From: Cymbomonas tetramitiformis
Lineage: Eukaryota > Chlorophyta > Pyramimonadophyceae > Pyramimonadales > Pyramimonadaceae
Assembly (NCBI GenBank): GCA_001247695.2
Contig: LGRX02035338.1
Location: 1 to 64,000, forward strand
Direction of reading: 5' to 3'
DNA length: 64,000 nt
This document shows, in pieces, positions 12,030 to 23,064 of this stretch. Every line of letters begins with the position of its first letter. Position 1 is the first letter of the stretch. Position numbers and translations under genes: made by a program. The notes beneath the pieces are model-generated. The model did not search any database. It had not been told where the DNA came from and worked only from the letters and a program-made list of their open reading frames with translations.

Positions 12030-12500
12030 CGCCCAGGATTCTCGTACTTTTCAGCGGTACTGGCTCAGTAGAGAGGGAATTCCTAAATTGCTTCCCCTCC
12101 GCTTCAGTAGTGACCCTCGACTCCGGGCATATCTGGCAACCCACTCATGTGTGTGACATCCTGCAATGGGACTACAAACAATACCCGCCTGGATTCTTCG
12201 ATGTTGTTTGGGCAAGTCCCCCCTGCAGGCAGTACAGTCAAGCGCGCACCACTGGTGGACCCCCTGACCTTCCCCAGGCTGACAAAATCGTACGACGAGC
12301 ATTGCAGATCATTGACTACCTGGAGCCAAAACATTGGTTCATGGAAAACCCCAGGGGTCGCTTCCCTAACGCGCTACGGCTTCGCCCTATGATGCGCCAG
12401 CTTCCCCCACCACTGGTGTGTACCTACTGCATGTACGGTACTCAGTACATGAAACCCACCTGCATATGGACGAACTCAGCACCACCCTCGCGCCTCGCCC
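12030..12500 (+). other. C5-cytosine methyltransferase domain in RE-A1 pol
   Basis: Motif I is LFSGTGSVEREF (SAM binding). DILQWDY follows the DSGH strand. Motif IV is ASPPCRQYS with the catalytic Cys, and motif VI is MENPRGRF (ENP). The block TYCMYG..YMKPTCIWTN closes the fold. The pattern matches small Dcm-like enzymes of algae and large algal viruses rather than DNMT1 or DNMT3. No separate target-recognition domain is visible. The reaction would be 5-methylcytosine formation from SAM. Confidence 0.85.
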
Positions 12501-12869
12501 CTGCTACGCTGTACTACTTCAACACCGTGTGCGTGCGGATGGGCAACCGGTGCTCATCCAGAGACTGCTCAGCTTGGACCTCACCCGCAGCAGACTGGAG
12601 CAGGTCGATCTGCGAGTGTATATCCCGTGCCAGCACTCCTGCTACGACAACTTTTCCGACATTTACGCCTCCGCGACACTGAAGACCCGCTTTAGATTCC
12701 AAGTGGCACCCTTCTTCTTGAAAGTGGTGCCCTGGTAGCGGCAGGCAAACTATGCTCGAAGAGGGACCAGAGAACCTAAGAACTGGAAACAGCAAGGAAC
12801 CAGAAAACCTAAGAACTGGAACTTAGATGGGTACCTTAGCGGAGTGATCCCAGGAGGTAGACCACTCCT

Positions 12870-12882
12870 AAGGGGGGGAGAG
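12870..12882 (+). other. Polypurine tract of RE-A1
   Basis: AAGGGGGGGAGAG lies immediately before the 3' LTR, the usual place for the plus-strand primer of an LTR retrotransposon. RE-A2 has the same tract at 39291-39303 on the other strand. Confidence 0.85.
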
Positions 12883-12883
12883 T

Positions 12884-13576
12884 TGTGCCCGGAGGCACAG
12901 CGTGAGCCGATATGCATATGCGTCCGTATGTGTGTCATCGGGGGTAATCTGGGATTGGCACGATGACAGTGAAATTGGGCTTGAAATCACGATGAGAATG
13001 AATACCAGATGTCCGGGGTATGACAGTATGACACTATGACACTATGACAGTATGATAGTATGACACTATAGTAGTATGACAGTACTGTGGGGGGTGTCAT
13101 CGTGGAACTCAGTCAGACCCTCGAAGAATGGTCAGATTCGCATCGGGGTTGAAAAGACAATGAAATCGAATATCAGATATTAAGGTTATGACAGTATGAC
13201 AGTATGACGCTATGACAGTATGACAGTATGACAGTACAGTAGTATGACAGTACTGTGGGGCAGTCATCGTGTCAGCCTGTCGGCATAACATCTGAATCGA
13301 GAATGACGAATCGGAATTAGAAATGAGATCGGATCGGGAACTGAACGTTGAGCCGAAGTGTGACATCGGCTCTCGAGTGGTTGACCCTGCAACCTGAGTG
13401 ACGAGTGAATAAGTAGAGCACTTGAGAAGTGTTTAGCCTTCAGAACTCGGAACCGAATTATCGTTTGTACCTCAATCTGGGCCTGATCCAGTATATTATA
13501 AAAATCCGAATTGTGTACCTTTGCACGTTCAATCAAAAACATATCTCCGAGCATCTGTCGTCGTGCCCCTGGCACA
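12884..13576 (+). repeat. 3' LTR of RE-A1 (693 bp)
   Basis: It begins TGTGCCCGGAGGCAC and ends GTGCCCCTGGCACA, so the ends are inverted TGTGCC...GGCACA. It aligns along its length with the two 692-bp LTRs of RE-A2. The interior holds short arrays of TGACAGTATGAC-type 10-bp units near 13020-13080 and 13188-13255. The following five bases are GGTAC; the partner duplication lies outside the window. Confidence 0.93.
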
Positions 13577-16500
13577 GGTACCCAACTTGGTGAATATTGC
13601 TTAGTCTCTTTGCCGATTCGCTCGTACTTTTTCTCGGAGTGGTTGCCTCCACATATCTTTATTGACAGCTTTGTGGGTCTGCCCTCTTTGCGCAAAGTTA
13701 TAATATACTGGTGTGTGGGATTCTTGCGTCACGCTATCGAGCTATGTTTGCTATCCGCAATGTTGGGAGAGGTAGCGACACATCTTGGGGTTTACCCTGG
13801 TTGGACCATCCCCGGTCTTAGCTGATCATGCGCTACCTCACGTGAGTTTACTGTGCGCGTGTCTCGTTAAGTTTCAACTTATTATATGCTTGCAGGTTTT
13901 GTGAGCGCCTCATGTTTCTTCAACGGCGGCTACTTCGGATCTTGCGGACTGGTTGCCCCCAGCACCGACTGATAGCTAGGTACTTCATATACATGACGTA
14001 TATGGTTCGATTATCAGGTGCGGCGGGGCGTAGTACGCAACACAATTATGGGATCCGAGCGTGATGCTATGTGCACTGGTTATTCCAACCTCTATGATCC
14101 CGGCCTGATTATTGATGCACTGGTTGTTTTTCTATTTTGGCATAGATGATGGATTCGGCATCCCTTGCCTACAAAGTTTGTTATCTTATAGATTCACCTC
14201 GTTCGGTACTTGCAGTAAATAGTGGCGTGTAGTAGGTATTGTAATAGGCGGTTCGATGATCGTGCAATTTCGTACTTTTGCTCATATGTTGAGCAACTTG
14301 TATGCAGAAAACGCAACAACGAGTAGTGCCATGATAAGTCTGCAAATGAGAATGTGCGTGATTCAACTTTCGGTATATTGTGTGTATTGGATCTATGGGA
14401 TTTACGCACTAAACTTTTCAAAGTTTTATCAATAAGAAACAACATACCTTAGGAGTCGGGCAATCTCATTGCAGCACGTGTTTGCACAATAAACGAAAGT
14501 GCACGTACAGGGGATACCGGTATGTACGTATGTACTAGTAGTGCACATTGATGCGGTGTAACATATCTGTTTAATGCGTCGATACAGTATACCAAAATAT
14601 TCACAGTACGAATTGTACAAGGGTCATGCCGAAATTTTGAATTCTAATATATAACCTAATACAATTCTTGGTGGCATTGGACTCTGTGGACCTTTACGCT
14701 GTGCACCTTAGGCATCTCTTTGGCTGGCTTAGGATACCGAAAATCTATTGTTCAGGTTTCTGTAGGATGTTGTTAGCTGTACATGTATAAATGCCTATGC
14801 GATTTGCTAATTGATTCGGTTACCCGCCTTTTTATACGTATTCCGTCTTTCACCGCAGAGAGGTTCGATTCTCGTTGTCGTACTCGAAGACCGTCCGTGC
14901 TTCGAGTATCATGAGATTTTCCATGCTGCCGGTACCATACTCCGGCGTTAGTATTGATCATTCGTTGCGGAGTACATGACCACAGACGACCTTTTCGGGT
15001 GACGCATGAAGCCAAAATGCCACCCATCGGGCAGCCTCCCTCAGGATTCACGCTCCACGATGCGCAACACGATACCCGAACACCATAACGATTTCACGAA
15101 TCCTAGTTTCCCTGCCGCCGCCATCAGTCACTCGAAGGGCATGGCGTGCAAACCTCATGGAATAAGGCAGGGATGAGAAGCGGTATGTCCAGACCTGGCC
15201 TGCATCTGCTGCTCCGAGGCATCTCTCCAATGTATTTCTTGCGCTCTGGGATTTCGCGCAGCTCCGCTTGCCTTTGCCTAGTCAACCAACATCGTGGTCA
15301 CAATGAAAGGTTTGATCCCACGGAATACCGTTCGCGGAGACAGGAAGTTAGTCGTGGTGAGAAACTGGCCTAAGCCCTCGGACGGAGGTCCATGCAAACA
15401 GCATGTGTGCCATGACAATTGCAGCCAGCAGCCACAGAGGACACAATTCAAAACTGTTTCAGGGATTCAACACCCTCATATTGGCATACTGTGGAACTTT
15501 ATGTATTCCGTCTACCACTAGTTTGCATCGTCGAGTTCAAAATAAACGGGCCTACATCTGCTCTATAACTGGTATACCATACAATCAGATATCAATTCGT
15601 CTAATACTTTTTGTTCAATGGAAAGCTTTGGTACATCTCCTTTTCTGTACACAAAATTTCAAATATAATGTCAAAACACTACACTACCACTGTTTTCATT
15701 TCCCAATGATCCATAGGAATTCTTCATCAGGACAACACAGTTGTCCGAATGATCGCCTTTATAATTTCCGACGGCCTTTCCAGATTACCGAAATTGGCAT
15801 TGAGATCCTATCAATGCACCTTATACTGGTGCATTATACTGGCGCATTCCAGGTTTGAAAAACGTCGTCCCCACATCTGCAAGACAAATTGCCCCAACAT
15901 GCACACAGGTACCGCTTTTAGGCACATGTGGTGTTCGAGATTTTGTTTGAGAACTCCAAAATGGGCATTATGATGCTTGTTACACATAGGCTGCCACTAA
16001 CAAATCAACAAGTGCACCTGACTAGTCCGACAGCAATGCCTTCCTCAGTATACAGCATGAGCTGACCAATAAAGGGTGTGCTTGTAGAGTTCACATCCAG
16101 GGCAGTTTAGAGGGCCAACTCTTAGTGCTTCTGGAGAGCAGCACTTCCTGTGTGGCGCGAGGAGAAACGGTGGAAGGGATGCGTTCCCTCAAGAGGCAAG
16201 CGAGAGGCATTCTGCAAATGCCAGCGCACATGCTGAGTCGCCCCAAAATTACAGAGCGCTTTCCTATTACTGTATGCAGGTTGTGAGATCTACACTTTTA
16301 CGCACCTTGGTTTTTTATTTCTTGAGAAGTATCCCTTGATATGAGGGTCCTGTGGCAGTGCCCACGTTGCACCTCAACAGCGCGCCTTAAGCGGCATTGA
16401 CAGCCTATGCCGCTGCAACAATTCGAGCGCATAGACCAACATCCCGACGAATTCAGGAAAATATGTGGAGGTATAGCAAATAATTTCTACTGTGTAAATG

Positions 16501-17594
16501 ATGTCAAAGGTAGCCTGTCAACATCCACTTCTTGTACAATTAATTGGCAAGAAATGGCTAGCTTGAACATGGCGGTAGGATAAGGTCTTCGACAAATAGC
16601 AAGTATTTGTTAGTTCACTTCGTCCTGCTATTGTTACAGAACGATGTCTACGCTTGCATACGATGAAGGCAATGCCTTCACCGTAGAATGACAATCCACG
16701 AAACGAAAGCAATTGTGCATGTAAAACGGTTACGAGACACATGGCGGTGTGTATGCAGTCACCATGGAGCCATAAGCATCCTTCTTGCCTCCCGTGTTCT
16801 CTGCCTCTCCTGTCTTCTCGATTGCTGTTGTGGAGCCGTGCCACATCACCAGTCAAAACCCCTTATGCGATGACACAGCGGGATGACGCATCGCGTGCAT
16901 GCACAAGTGCTTCACATGCAGTGCTTTTGGGGGGACCGGAAGTCGAGATTCGATCATTAGCGTATTGGGTAGCAAATCAGTCCACAAACCTCAACGAGAG
17001 CTCCCGTTGGGCAAAAACCACATGCGAGCAAGCAACCGTCTCCGGCCACACCCGGAGGATGCAAAATTCGTTATCCAATCAGCAGGAACCGTCGGTCGGT
17101 CTGTTCGTCGCCTTGACGCAGCGGCTTACAGGAATATCTCAAGCGTTCCCCTAATAGCACGTGGGCACTGATGAGGTTGAGTGGGCGGGTGTATGGCGTT
17201 GCATTCCCAGGTTAGCCCCTGTAGAGAGCTCGCACCGTGCAGTATCCTACCCCTCTCGTCGCCCCAGTTGCCGGCAACCACCACCCCACAGATCTGGAAC
17301 CCTGCGCAGCAGAGGGGTGCACCATGCCGCGTGCCTCAGACGGCGCGCGGTGCTCAATACAGTGGGGCCGCGCTGCAGGAGGCGGCCCTTCGCCGCAGAG
17401 GCCTCACCTGAGATAGCAAACACTCCCTCTGACTGGTTGCCCGGCACGGTTTACGTGGCAGTAAGGGATCGATGACCTCGGCTGAAAGAGCGCGGAAACA
17501 TCGCGGTAGACAGTGGCAACAAATCTTCGAGTCTCCGCGTTGTGCCAGAGAATCAAAATGAACAATATGGCGAAAGTTGGAGCACAGTACGTTT
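13577..17594. other. Unassigned region downstream of RE-A1
   Basis: Many short frames on both strands, none with a recognised domain and none clearly longer than chance. A T-loop-like GGTTCGATTC near 14871 does not fold into a tRNA. I see no clear gene, TIR pair or LTR here. Confidence 0.5.
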
Positions 17595-18800
17595 TCGTGG
17601 CACACGTGGCTGGCTGAATAGAGAAGAGAGGAGCGCCTTATAGCTGAACACGTGGCTGGCTGAACAGAGGAGGGAGAGGAGCGCCTTATAGCTGAACACG
17701 TGGCTGACTGAACAGAGGAGGAAGGCGTATATAGCTGAACAGTGGCTGGCTGAACGGAGGGGAGCGCCCATATAGCTGAACACGTGGTTGGCTGAACAGA
17801 GGAGGGAGAAGGACGTATATAGCTGAACACGTGGCTGGCTGAACGGAGGAGGAGGCGCCTTATAGCTGAACCGCGTGGCTGGCTGAACAGAGGAGGGAGG
17901 GGCTGACCATAGCTGAACACGTGGCTGGCTGAACAGAGGAGGGAGAGGAGCCTTATAGCTGAACACGTGGCTGGCTGAAGAGAGGGGAAGGAGCGACTTA
18001 TAGCTGAACACGTGGCTGGCTGAGCCCCTTATAGCTGAACACGTGGCTGGCTGAGCAGAGGAGGGAGAGGAGCGACTTATCGCTGGCGAACACGTGTGTG
18101 GCTGAGCCCCTTATACCTGAACACGTGGCTGACTGAGCCTCTTATACCTGAAGCGTGGCTGGCTGAGCCTATTATAGCTGACCACGTGGCTGGCTGAACA
18201 GAGGAGGGAGAGGGAGCCTTATAGCTGAACCCGTGGCTGGCTTAAGAGGAAGGGGAGGAGAGGGAGCGCCTTATAGCTGAACACGTGGCTGGCTGAGCAG
18301 AGGGAGGAGAGGGCCCCTTATAGCTGAACACGTGGCTGGCTGAGCCTCTTGGCTGAACACGTGGCTGGCTGAGCCTCTTGTAGCTGAACACGTGGCTGGC
18401 TGAGCCCCTTATAGCTGAACACGTGGCTGGCTGAAAAGGAGGGGAGGAGGAGCCCGTTACAGCTGAACACGTGGCTGGCTGAGCCTCTTATAGCTGAACA
18501 ACGTGGCTGGCTGAGAGAGAGGAGGCCCCTTATGGCTGAACACGTGGCTAGCTGGGCCCTTATAGCTGAACACGTAGCTCGCTGGAGCCTCTTGTAAACG
18601 TGGCTCGCTGGGCCCCTGTTGCTGAACACGTGGCGGCTAAGGCCTTACCAGCTCAGACACGTGGCCGGCTGGGCCCATATACCTGAACACGTGGCTGGCT
18701 GGGCCTCTTATAGCTGAACACATGGTTGGCTGAGCCCCTTATACCTGAACACGTGGCTGGCTGAGCCCCTTATACCTGAACACGTGGCTGGTTGAAGAGA
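17595..18800. repeat. Minisatellite with CACGTG in most units
   Basis: About thirty imperfect units of CTGAACACGTGGCTGGCTGA are joined by variable spacers such as CAGAGGAGGGAGAGGAG and CCCTTATAG; spacing is mostly 30 to 50 bp. Most units contain the palindrome CACGTG, the G-box or E-box core bound by bZIP and bHLH factors. It lies just downstream of the membrane-protein exon on the opposite strand. Any regulatory role is speculative. Confidence 0.88.
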
Positions 18801-18882
18801 GGAGCTCTTCAAAACTGAACTGCGGAGTCTCGGGATAGTCGACAACAAAAGCCCAACTAGCCGACTGGTGTGTGGTCCTCAC

Positions 18883-19483
18883 CTTGGGTATGGTAGCACG
18901 GGTTGAAATTAAGTAAGACGGGGATAACGAGCGAAAGGATCCAGGCAGAGCCTTGAGAGTAAGCGAACTCGAGGGGGAAGTGCTTGTTCAAGTCGGCGCT
19001 GGCGGTGAACCCGAGGACGAAGAACGTGAGGCCGAAAATCGAGACGAACAGCGTCGTCAACTTGCCAAGAGTGTTGAGGCTGTACGTCGCGATTTTGACA
19101 GACGGCCTTTGGCGATGCCGCCATGCCGTTGTGCACGGGCATGCCAGGATGTAGTACAACACCTTCCGAATAAGTATCACGGGTATGGTGACCATCAGCA
19201 GCAGCGAAACGCTGGGAGGCGTGTTATGTAAATGCAATTCTTTTTTGCTATGGTCGAATTCGTCCAGCAAAGGTCTGATGTAGAAAGGCACATCCTCCTT
19301 CTCGAAGCCATTGTTGTGAGCCGCCGTCATGGCAAGAGTGAACCCCAAACACGTCACCTCGAGCAAGAAGCGCTCGATGAAGTCTAGCGGGTGCAGCGGG
19401 TCACACAGGAAGACGCCGAGCAACGCGTGGGTGTTGGAGACATAGTACCAGTAGTCCTCCGCCCAGCCGCGCGCTATGTAGCC
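18883..19483 (-). CDS. Internal exon of an unidentified multi-span membrane protein
   Basis: An open stretch of about 200 residues is bounded by a good acceptor (TTCCTGGCAG at 19484 side) and donor (CAAG/GTGAGG at 18883 side), so I read it as a single internal exon rather than a whole gene. It begins GYIARGWAEDYWYYVSNTH and carries DPLHPLDFIERFLLE, then four hydrophobic segments (around LLEVTCLGFTLAM, LLLMVTIPVILIRKVLY, LTTLFVSIFGLTFFVLGF and WILSLVIPVLL). Similar HPL-x(n)-ER-plus-helices proteins occur in protists, from memory and without a named function. Flanking exons were not found; the 3' side runs into the minisatellite, so the gene may be broken. Confidence 0.55.
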
Positions 19484-19802
19484 CTGCCAGGAAGGCGGCC
19501 AATCACGTGAGATGCACAAGTCTCGTATTTCTATGACTGGAGTGTGTTATGACAAGAGCGTCATAAGTTGTATAACACAAGAATGTCACACCGAGAGCCT
19601 TTTTCGGGTCCATAGCGTGTTTCGCACCCCTACGCACCCCAACCGTTTATGTCCCGTCGGAATTCTCTGAAGAGCTTTAAGACGGGGCGCACCAAGTCCT
19701 GCAGGTAGTTACACGCGCAAAGGTGTACTGCAATTACCGGCAAGTTTGGGGGACGGCCCGAGGAAGAGTACATCTATTCTGGTTGAATTGGAGCTCGCAG
19801 AA

Positions 19803-22110
19803 TTTTAAACGTTTCTCCGCCGGTAGATCGACAAAATCGTTTGAGCCGTTAGATCGAGAGCAGAGGCGCCTGAGCGAGATCTGTTGTCGTTAAGCTTGAC
19901 AGCACTTAGTTCCTTCCCGGGATTCCGCAGCTCTGATCTTTTGTGTCGCGAATAAATTACTTCACACTTTTTGTTACTGCAGAAGTTTTAAACACCTTTG
20001 GCAGGTTATGCCGGAAAAGATGGCTGGCAAGGATCAAGAACATTTTGGAGGAGGCCGTCGCCACAGTCACCGCGGGAATCTACGCCCATGGAGGCTCCGC
20101 TAACGCAGCAGACTGCACTGCTCAACACAAAGATACACCAGATGAAGGATCTCAGCGCGCGGGTTGAGGCAGCTGAGGCGGCGACTGCAAAAGCCGTCTC
20201 CCAAAACGTGGGATCCACGGTGGCAGGGACGCAAAGCTGGGGGCACTTCGAAAATGGCGTGCCTAACGTTGCTGGGAATCTTTTTCCAACGCGACCCGTG
20301 ACCTTGGAACTGGACACGCCCCAGATGTACGAGAGGTACATCGACACGACGTACGCCACCCTCTCCAAGTGAACCAATTCGTTGATGCGGTATAAGCAAT
20401 TGGTGCTGGCGCAAGTGCTTTCCTACTTGCACGACGCCGTTGCCTACACGGAAAGTACTATGGAGAACTTGCAGCCGCCCAGCATGGAGGAGCTGGGCGT
20501 GTGCAAGATTTACACCGCCCACAACACTGTGAAGGGCGTGCTCTCCATCCTAAGTAATCCCTACCCTTCAATCCTGCTCAGAGCTGGCATGCAATCTGAT
20601 GGGACAATCCACGGTGCAACGGAGGCGCTGCAGGCGCAACTGGTCTTCATCGAGGAGAGGGTCGGTCTCAGCCTGTCTGGCCAGGAGAGGGTCGATCTCA
20701 GCCTGTCTGGCCAGGAGAAGGTCGGTCTCAGCCCGCATCCCTTCTAGCTGTGGCAGGGTAGCAGGCGCCAGGGACATCCCGTGGTGGAGAGGCGCAGGCG
20801 CCAGGGACACCCCGTGGTGGAGAGGCGCAGGCGCCTGGTCGATCCACCTGATGCGAGCCCCCTGAGGGTTCGCTGCAACACCTCGCCGCTCACGCCAGCT
20901 CTGCGCCACACCGCCCTTCTGCTCCTCGCCCTTTCTTGCAGGGTGGGCTCTTTCCGTTGTATACCCGGAGGAGTGGAGGATGGCCGAGACTTTCCTGATC
21001 GGAAAGTTAGGTCTGAAGCTGGGCGGCCCGGCACATCGTGGACCGTTTCGCGTCAGAGCTCTCCGCCCAGCTGCCTCAGTGGTACGTCCCAATATGCATG
21101 GGCGTGGAACCTTCGGCCTAGTCCTGACAAGGGGAGGTCGATTGAGTGAACCCGCCGTGGTCAATGCCAGACGAAGCATCTTGGCAAGGACAAGGAGAAG
21201 TATGAGATGGTGTACCTGGCGGAGATGGCGCAGGCGAGCAGCTGGGGCGCGGCGCTGCAGGAGCGCTGGAGGGCCGAGCCGGGGGACAGCTCCCTCACAG
21301 ACCTCACGGTGCAGATGCAGGGCGCGGCCCTGCAGGACGCGGCGGTGCGCAACCACCGGCCAAAACGTGGAGGCCTTCATGCAGTTCTGTGTGTCGGAGG
21401 GGGGGTCGTGGCTCCCGGCAACGGAGGCGACGTGCGGCTGAACAATGCCCACCTTATGTCCGAGGGCACAATCAAGGCTGCTACCATGCAGCCCAACCTC
21501 TCCGCCAGCAACAAACTGCCAAAAGGGCATGGGCTGTAATGTGTCTCATGTGCTGAAAGGCATGTCTTCCCTGCAGGTGCGGGGGGCGGAGGAGCAGGAA
21601 GGGGCCAACGACTGGGTGCAGTTGGCCCTGAGGGAGCTGGGGTGTGTCCCCCCGGAAGGGGATCACTTCACGGGCCACAGCACCCGCAAGGGCGCATGTA
21701 CCTGCACCAGGGCAGCGGGTGCATTGCTGGAGAAGTGCTTCTTTATGGGGGGCTGGTCACAGCTGTCCTCTGGAATCCACTCTTACACTGACCCGACAGC
21801 TGTTCCCGATGAGTAAGTAGATGGAGAGGTACTTTAGTTGGACCACTTCGAGGTGGCGGGGATGCGCGGCCTGGCGCAGTGCAGGGCGCCTTAAAAGTCT
21901 CTGTGACATGGCAGTGAGATTACAGGTGCAAAAGAAATGGTTAAATTAGAGCTTGAAGAGTTTTTGACAGTTTCTGTGCCGGTAGATCGACAGTAGTTTC
22001 TGAGCCGTCAAAAGCGTCAAAAGTGCCTGAGCGAGATCTGTCGTCGTTACACTCAACTGAACTTAGGAGTTCCTTCCGGGGAATCCGCAGCTCTGTTCTT
22101 TTGCGTTTCC
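19803..22110 (+). mobile_element. Decayed tyrosine-recombinase element (DIRS- or Crypton-like)
   Basis: Direct repeats of about 150 bp flank the region: 19803-19950 and 21961-22110 share GCCGGTAGATCGACA, GCCTGAGCGAGATCTG and ATCCGCAGCTCTG. Between them, frames in several phases encode a recombinase-like C-terminus. Direct (not inverted) terminal repeats plus a tyrosine recombinase recall the split-direct-repeat DIRS relatives (Ngaro/PAT). No reverse transcriptase is visible, so a Crypton relative is possible. No target duplication is seen, as expected for recombinase-driven integration. Confidence 0.6.
20052..21816 (+). pseudogene. Tyrosine recombinase remnant
   Basis: The reading frame is broken several times. 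Recognisable parts are an N-terminal coiled segment near 20090-20370, a stretch around 21035-21105 reading DRFASELSAQLPQWY, and the C-terminal catalytic region at 21540-21816. That region has GHSTRKGACT (near 21670, the H-x-x-R box; Arg and the preceding His are visible) and, about 25 residues later, GGWSQLSSGIHSYTD (near 21750-21790), with Tyr at 21784-21786 as the likely nucleophile. This is the pattern of phage-integrase-fold recombinases of DIRS and Crypton elements. Stops and frameshifts make it inactive here. Confidence 0.6.
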
Positions 22111-23064
22111 TCCCCCCCCAACCCTGGAGACTCGGACTTTCGCGCCTAGAAGCTGTGTAACAGGCTAGAAAGCATGTGAAGCTGTGAAACAGCCTAGAAA
22201 ATACGTTCCAAAGAAGATATTTCCCCTCAATCACTTAGAACCCATGAGAAAGGAAAGCTTCATTTTTTCGAGTTCTTGCGGTGTGCCTTCTGGCAATGAG
22301 ATGACACGTGCAAAAGAAAACGGGGATAAGCACCCGAGTAAGAGTGCACCCATTCCCGGGGGTAATTGCCCGAGGAAGAACACTCCGGCGACTGCAGGAA
22401 CTTGCCCGAGTAAGGGTACGCCCGCAACTTCGGGTAACTTCCCGAGCTTGTTGCCCCCGGGAGGCCATCAAGCTACGCAGTTGGATGAAAACGTGAGCAC
22501 TTGCCCGAACTTGCCCGAATTGCACTGTAGGGATGTGCACTGCAGAATTTTCCATAAAAGTGCGATCGAAGGGTATCCAATCCAACTCGCAGAACAGGTC
22601 GCAGGGCCAACATCGGAATGGACAACATCAATATACGCAGTGTAGGGTCCGGTTGGTAACATTTTAAATGGTCAGGAACTGTAGAGCAGTTCTAAAAACT
22701 CCACTGGCACTCGAAGTCAAGGCCACTCAATGTGCACGGGAAAGTTACGAGCAATTTACCCGATCTACAAGGCCGCATAGCTTGAGGTACCGGTCCCCCT
22801 CCAACCCTTTACCAAAGTAGTTGCGCGTCTCCACAAGCGCCTTTGCCTGCAGGTACTCAACGCGGTCGAGAATGACCTGCGCGCGCGCAGGGCGAAGCGA
22901 CGACAGGGGGGATACTAGGCATGCTTATTCCCACCGGACAGCGGAGCGCTGTGTGCTACGTCGGACGCGTGATGCAAAATATGGATGGCGACCATAGTCA
23001 TTTGACGCTCAGTTGAAAGTGTTACATACAACATAATCAACAAAGCAAGCACAACTAATACATT
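22111..23064. other. Unassigned region with a short coding-like tandem repeat
   Basis: An open frame at 22184-22645 contains three imperfect 12-residue units (around CPSKGTPATSGN) between about 22341 and 22455, from a 36-bp tandem repeat. No domain is recognised and there is no other support for expression. The rest shows nothing I can name. Confidence 0.35.

Larger units (their letters stand above)
817..12682 (+). pseudogene. RE-A1 pol polyprotein, split by two insertions and one frameshift
   Basis: Segments are 817 to about 1180 (gag frame), about 1185-3701 (shifted after one C is lost from the run at 1177-1181), 7121-7176 and 8020-12682. Visible modules: protease (LIDSGASDNF near 2780), RT start (LMVPKPGN) and active site FIDDVVVFS near 8274, RNase H (QTDASG near 8725), Dam-like domain (9690-10125), integrase zinc finger (10426-10580) and D, D, E residues near 10636, 10833 and 10935, chromodomain (11590-11770), C5 methyltransferase (12030-12500). 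Codons read straight across both insertions once one target duplication is kept. Near 12486-12500 there are seven extra bases relative to RE-A2, so the two copies end in different frames. Confidence 0.9.
1..13576 (+). mobile_element. RE-A copy 1: gypsy-type LTR retrotransposon, 5' end outside window
   Basis: The window opens inside gag and runs through pol to a 693-bp 3' LTR. Domain order is gag with zinc knuckle, in-frame TGA, peptide-repeat linker, aspartic protease, RT, RNase H, Dam-like methyltransferase, integrase, chromodomain, C5 methyltransferase, polypurine tract, LTR. A second, complete copy lies on the opposite strand at 38598-52433 and is the reference for breaks. Two DNA elements interrupt the RT region (3702-7111 and 7177-8015). 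A one-base loss in a C-run near 1177-1181 shifts the pol frame. The integrase-chromodomain order is typical of gypsy chromoviruses; the two methyltransferase domains are not standard cargo. Confidence 0.93.

Noticed and set aside
13264..13825. Host gene at the RE-A1 right junction
   Set aside because: Frames on both strands cross the LTR end at 13576 and continue into unique DNA without any known domain.
14800..14900. T-loop-like GGTTCGATTC near 14871
   Set aside because: T stem does not pair well, and no D-arm or acceptor partner is found on either side.
17553..18629. Several long minus-strand frames rich in SQPRVFSYK
   Set aside because: They are translations of the minisatellite; the periodic peptide follows the DNA repeat.
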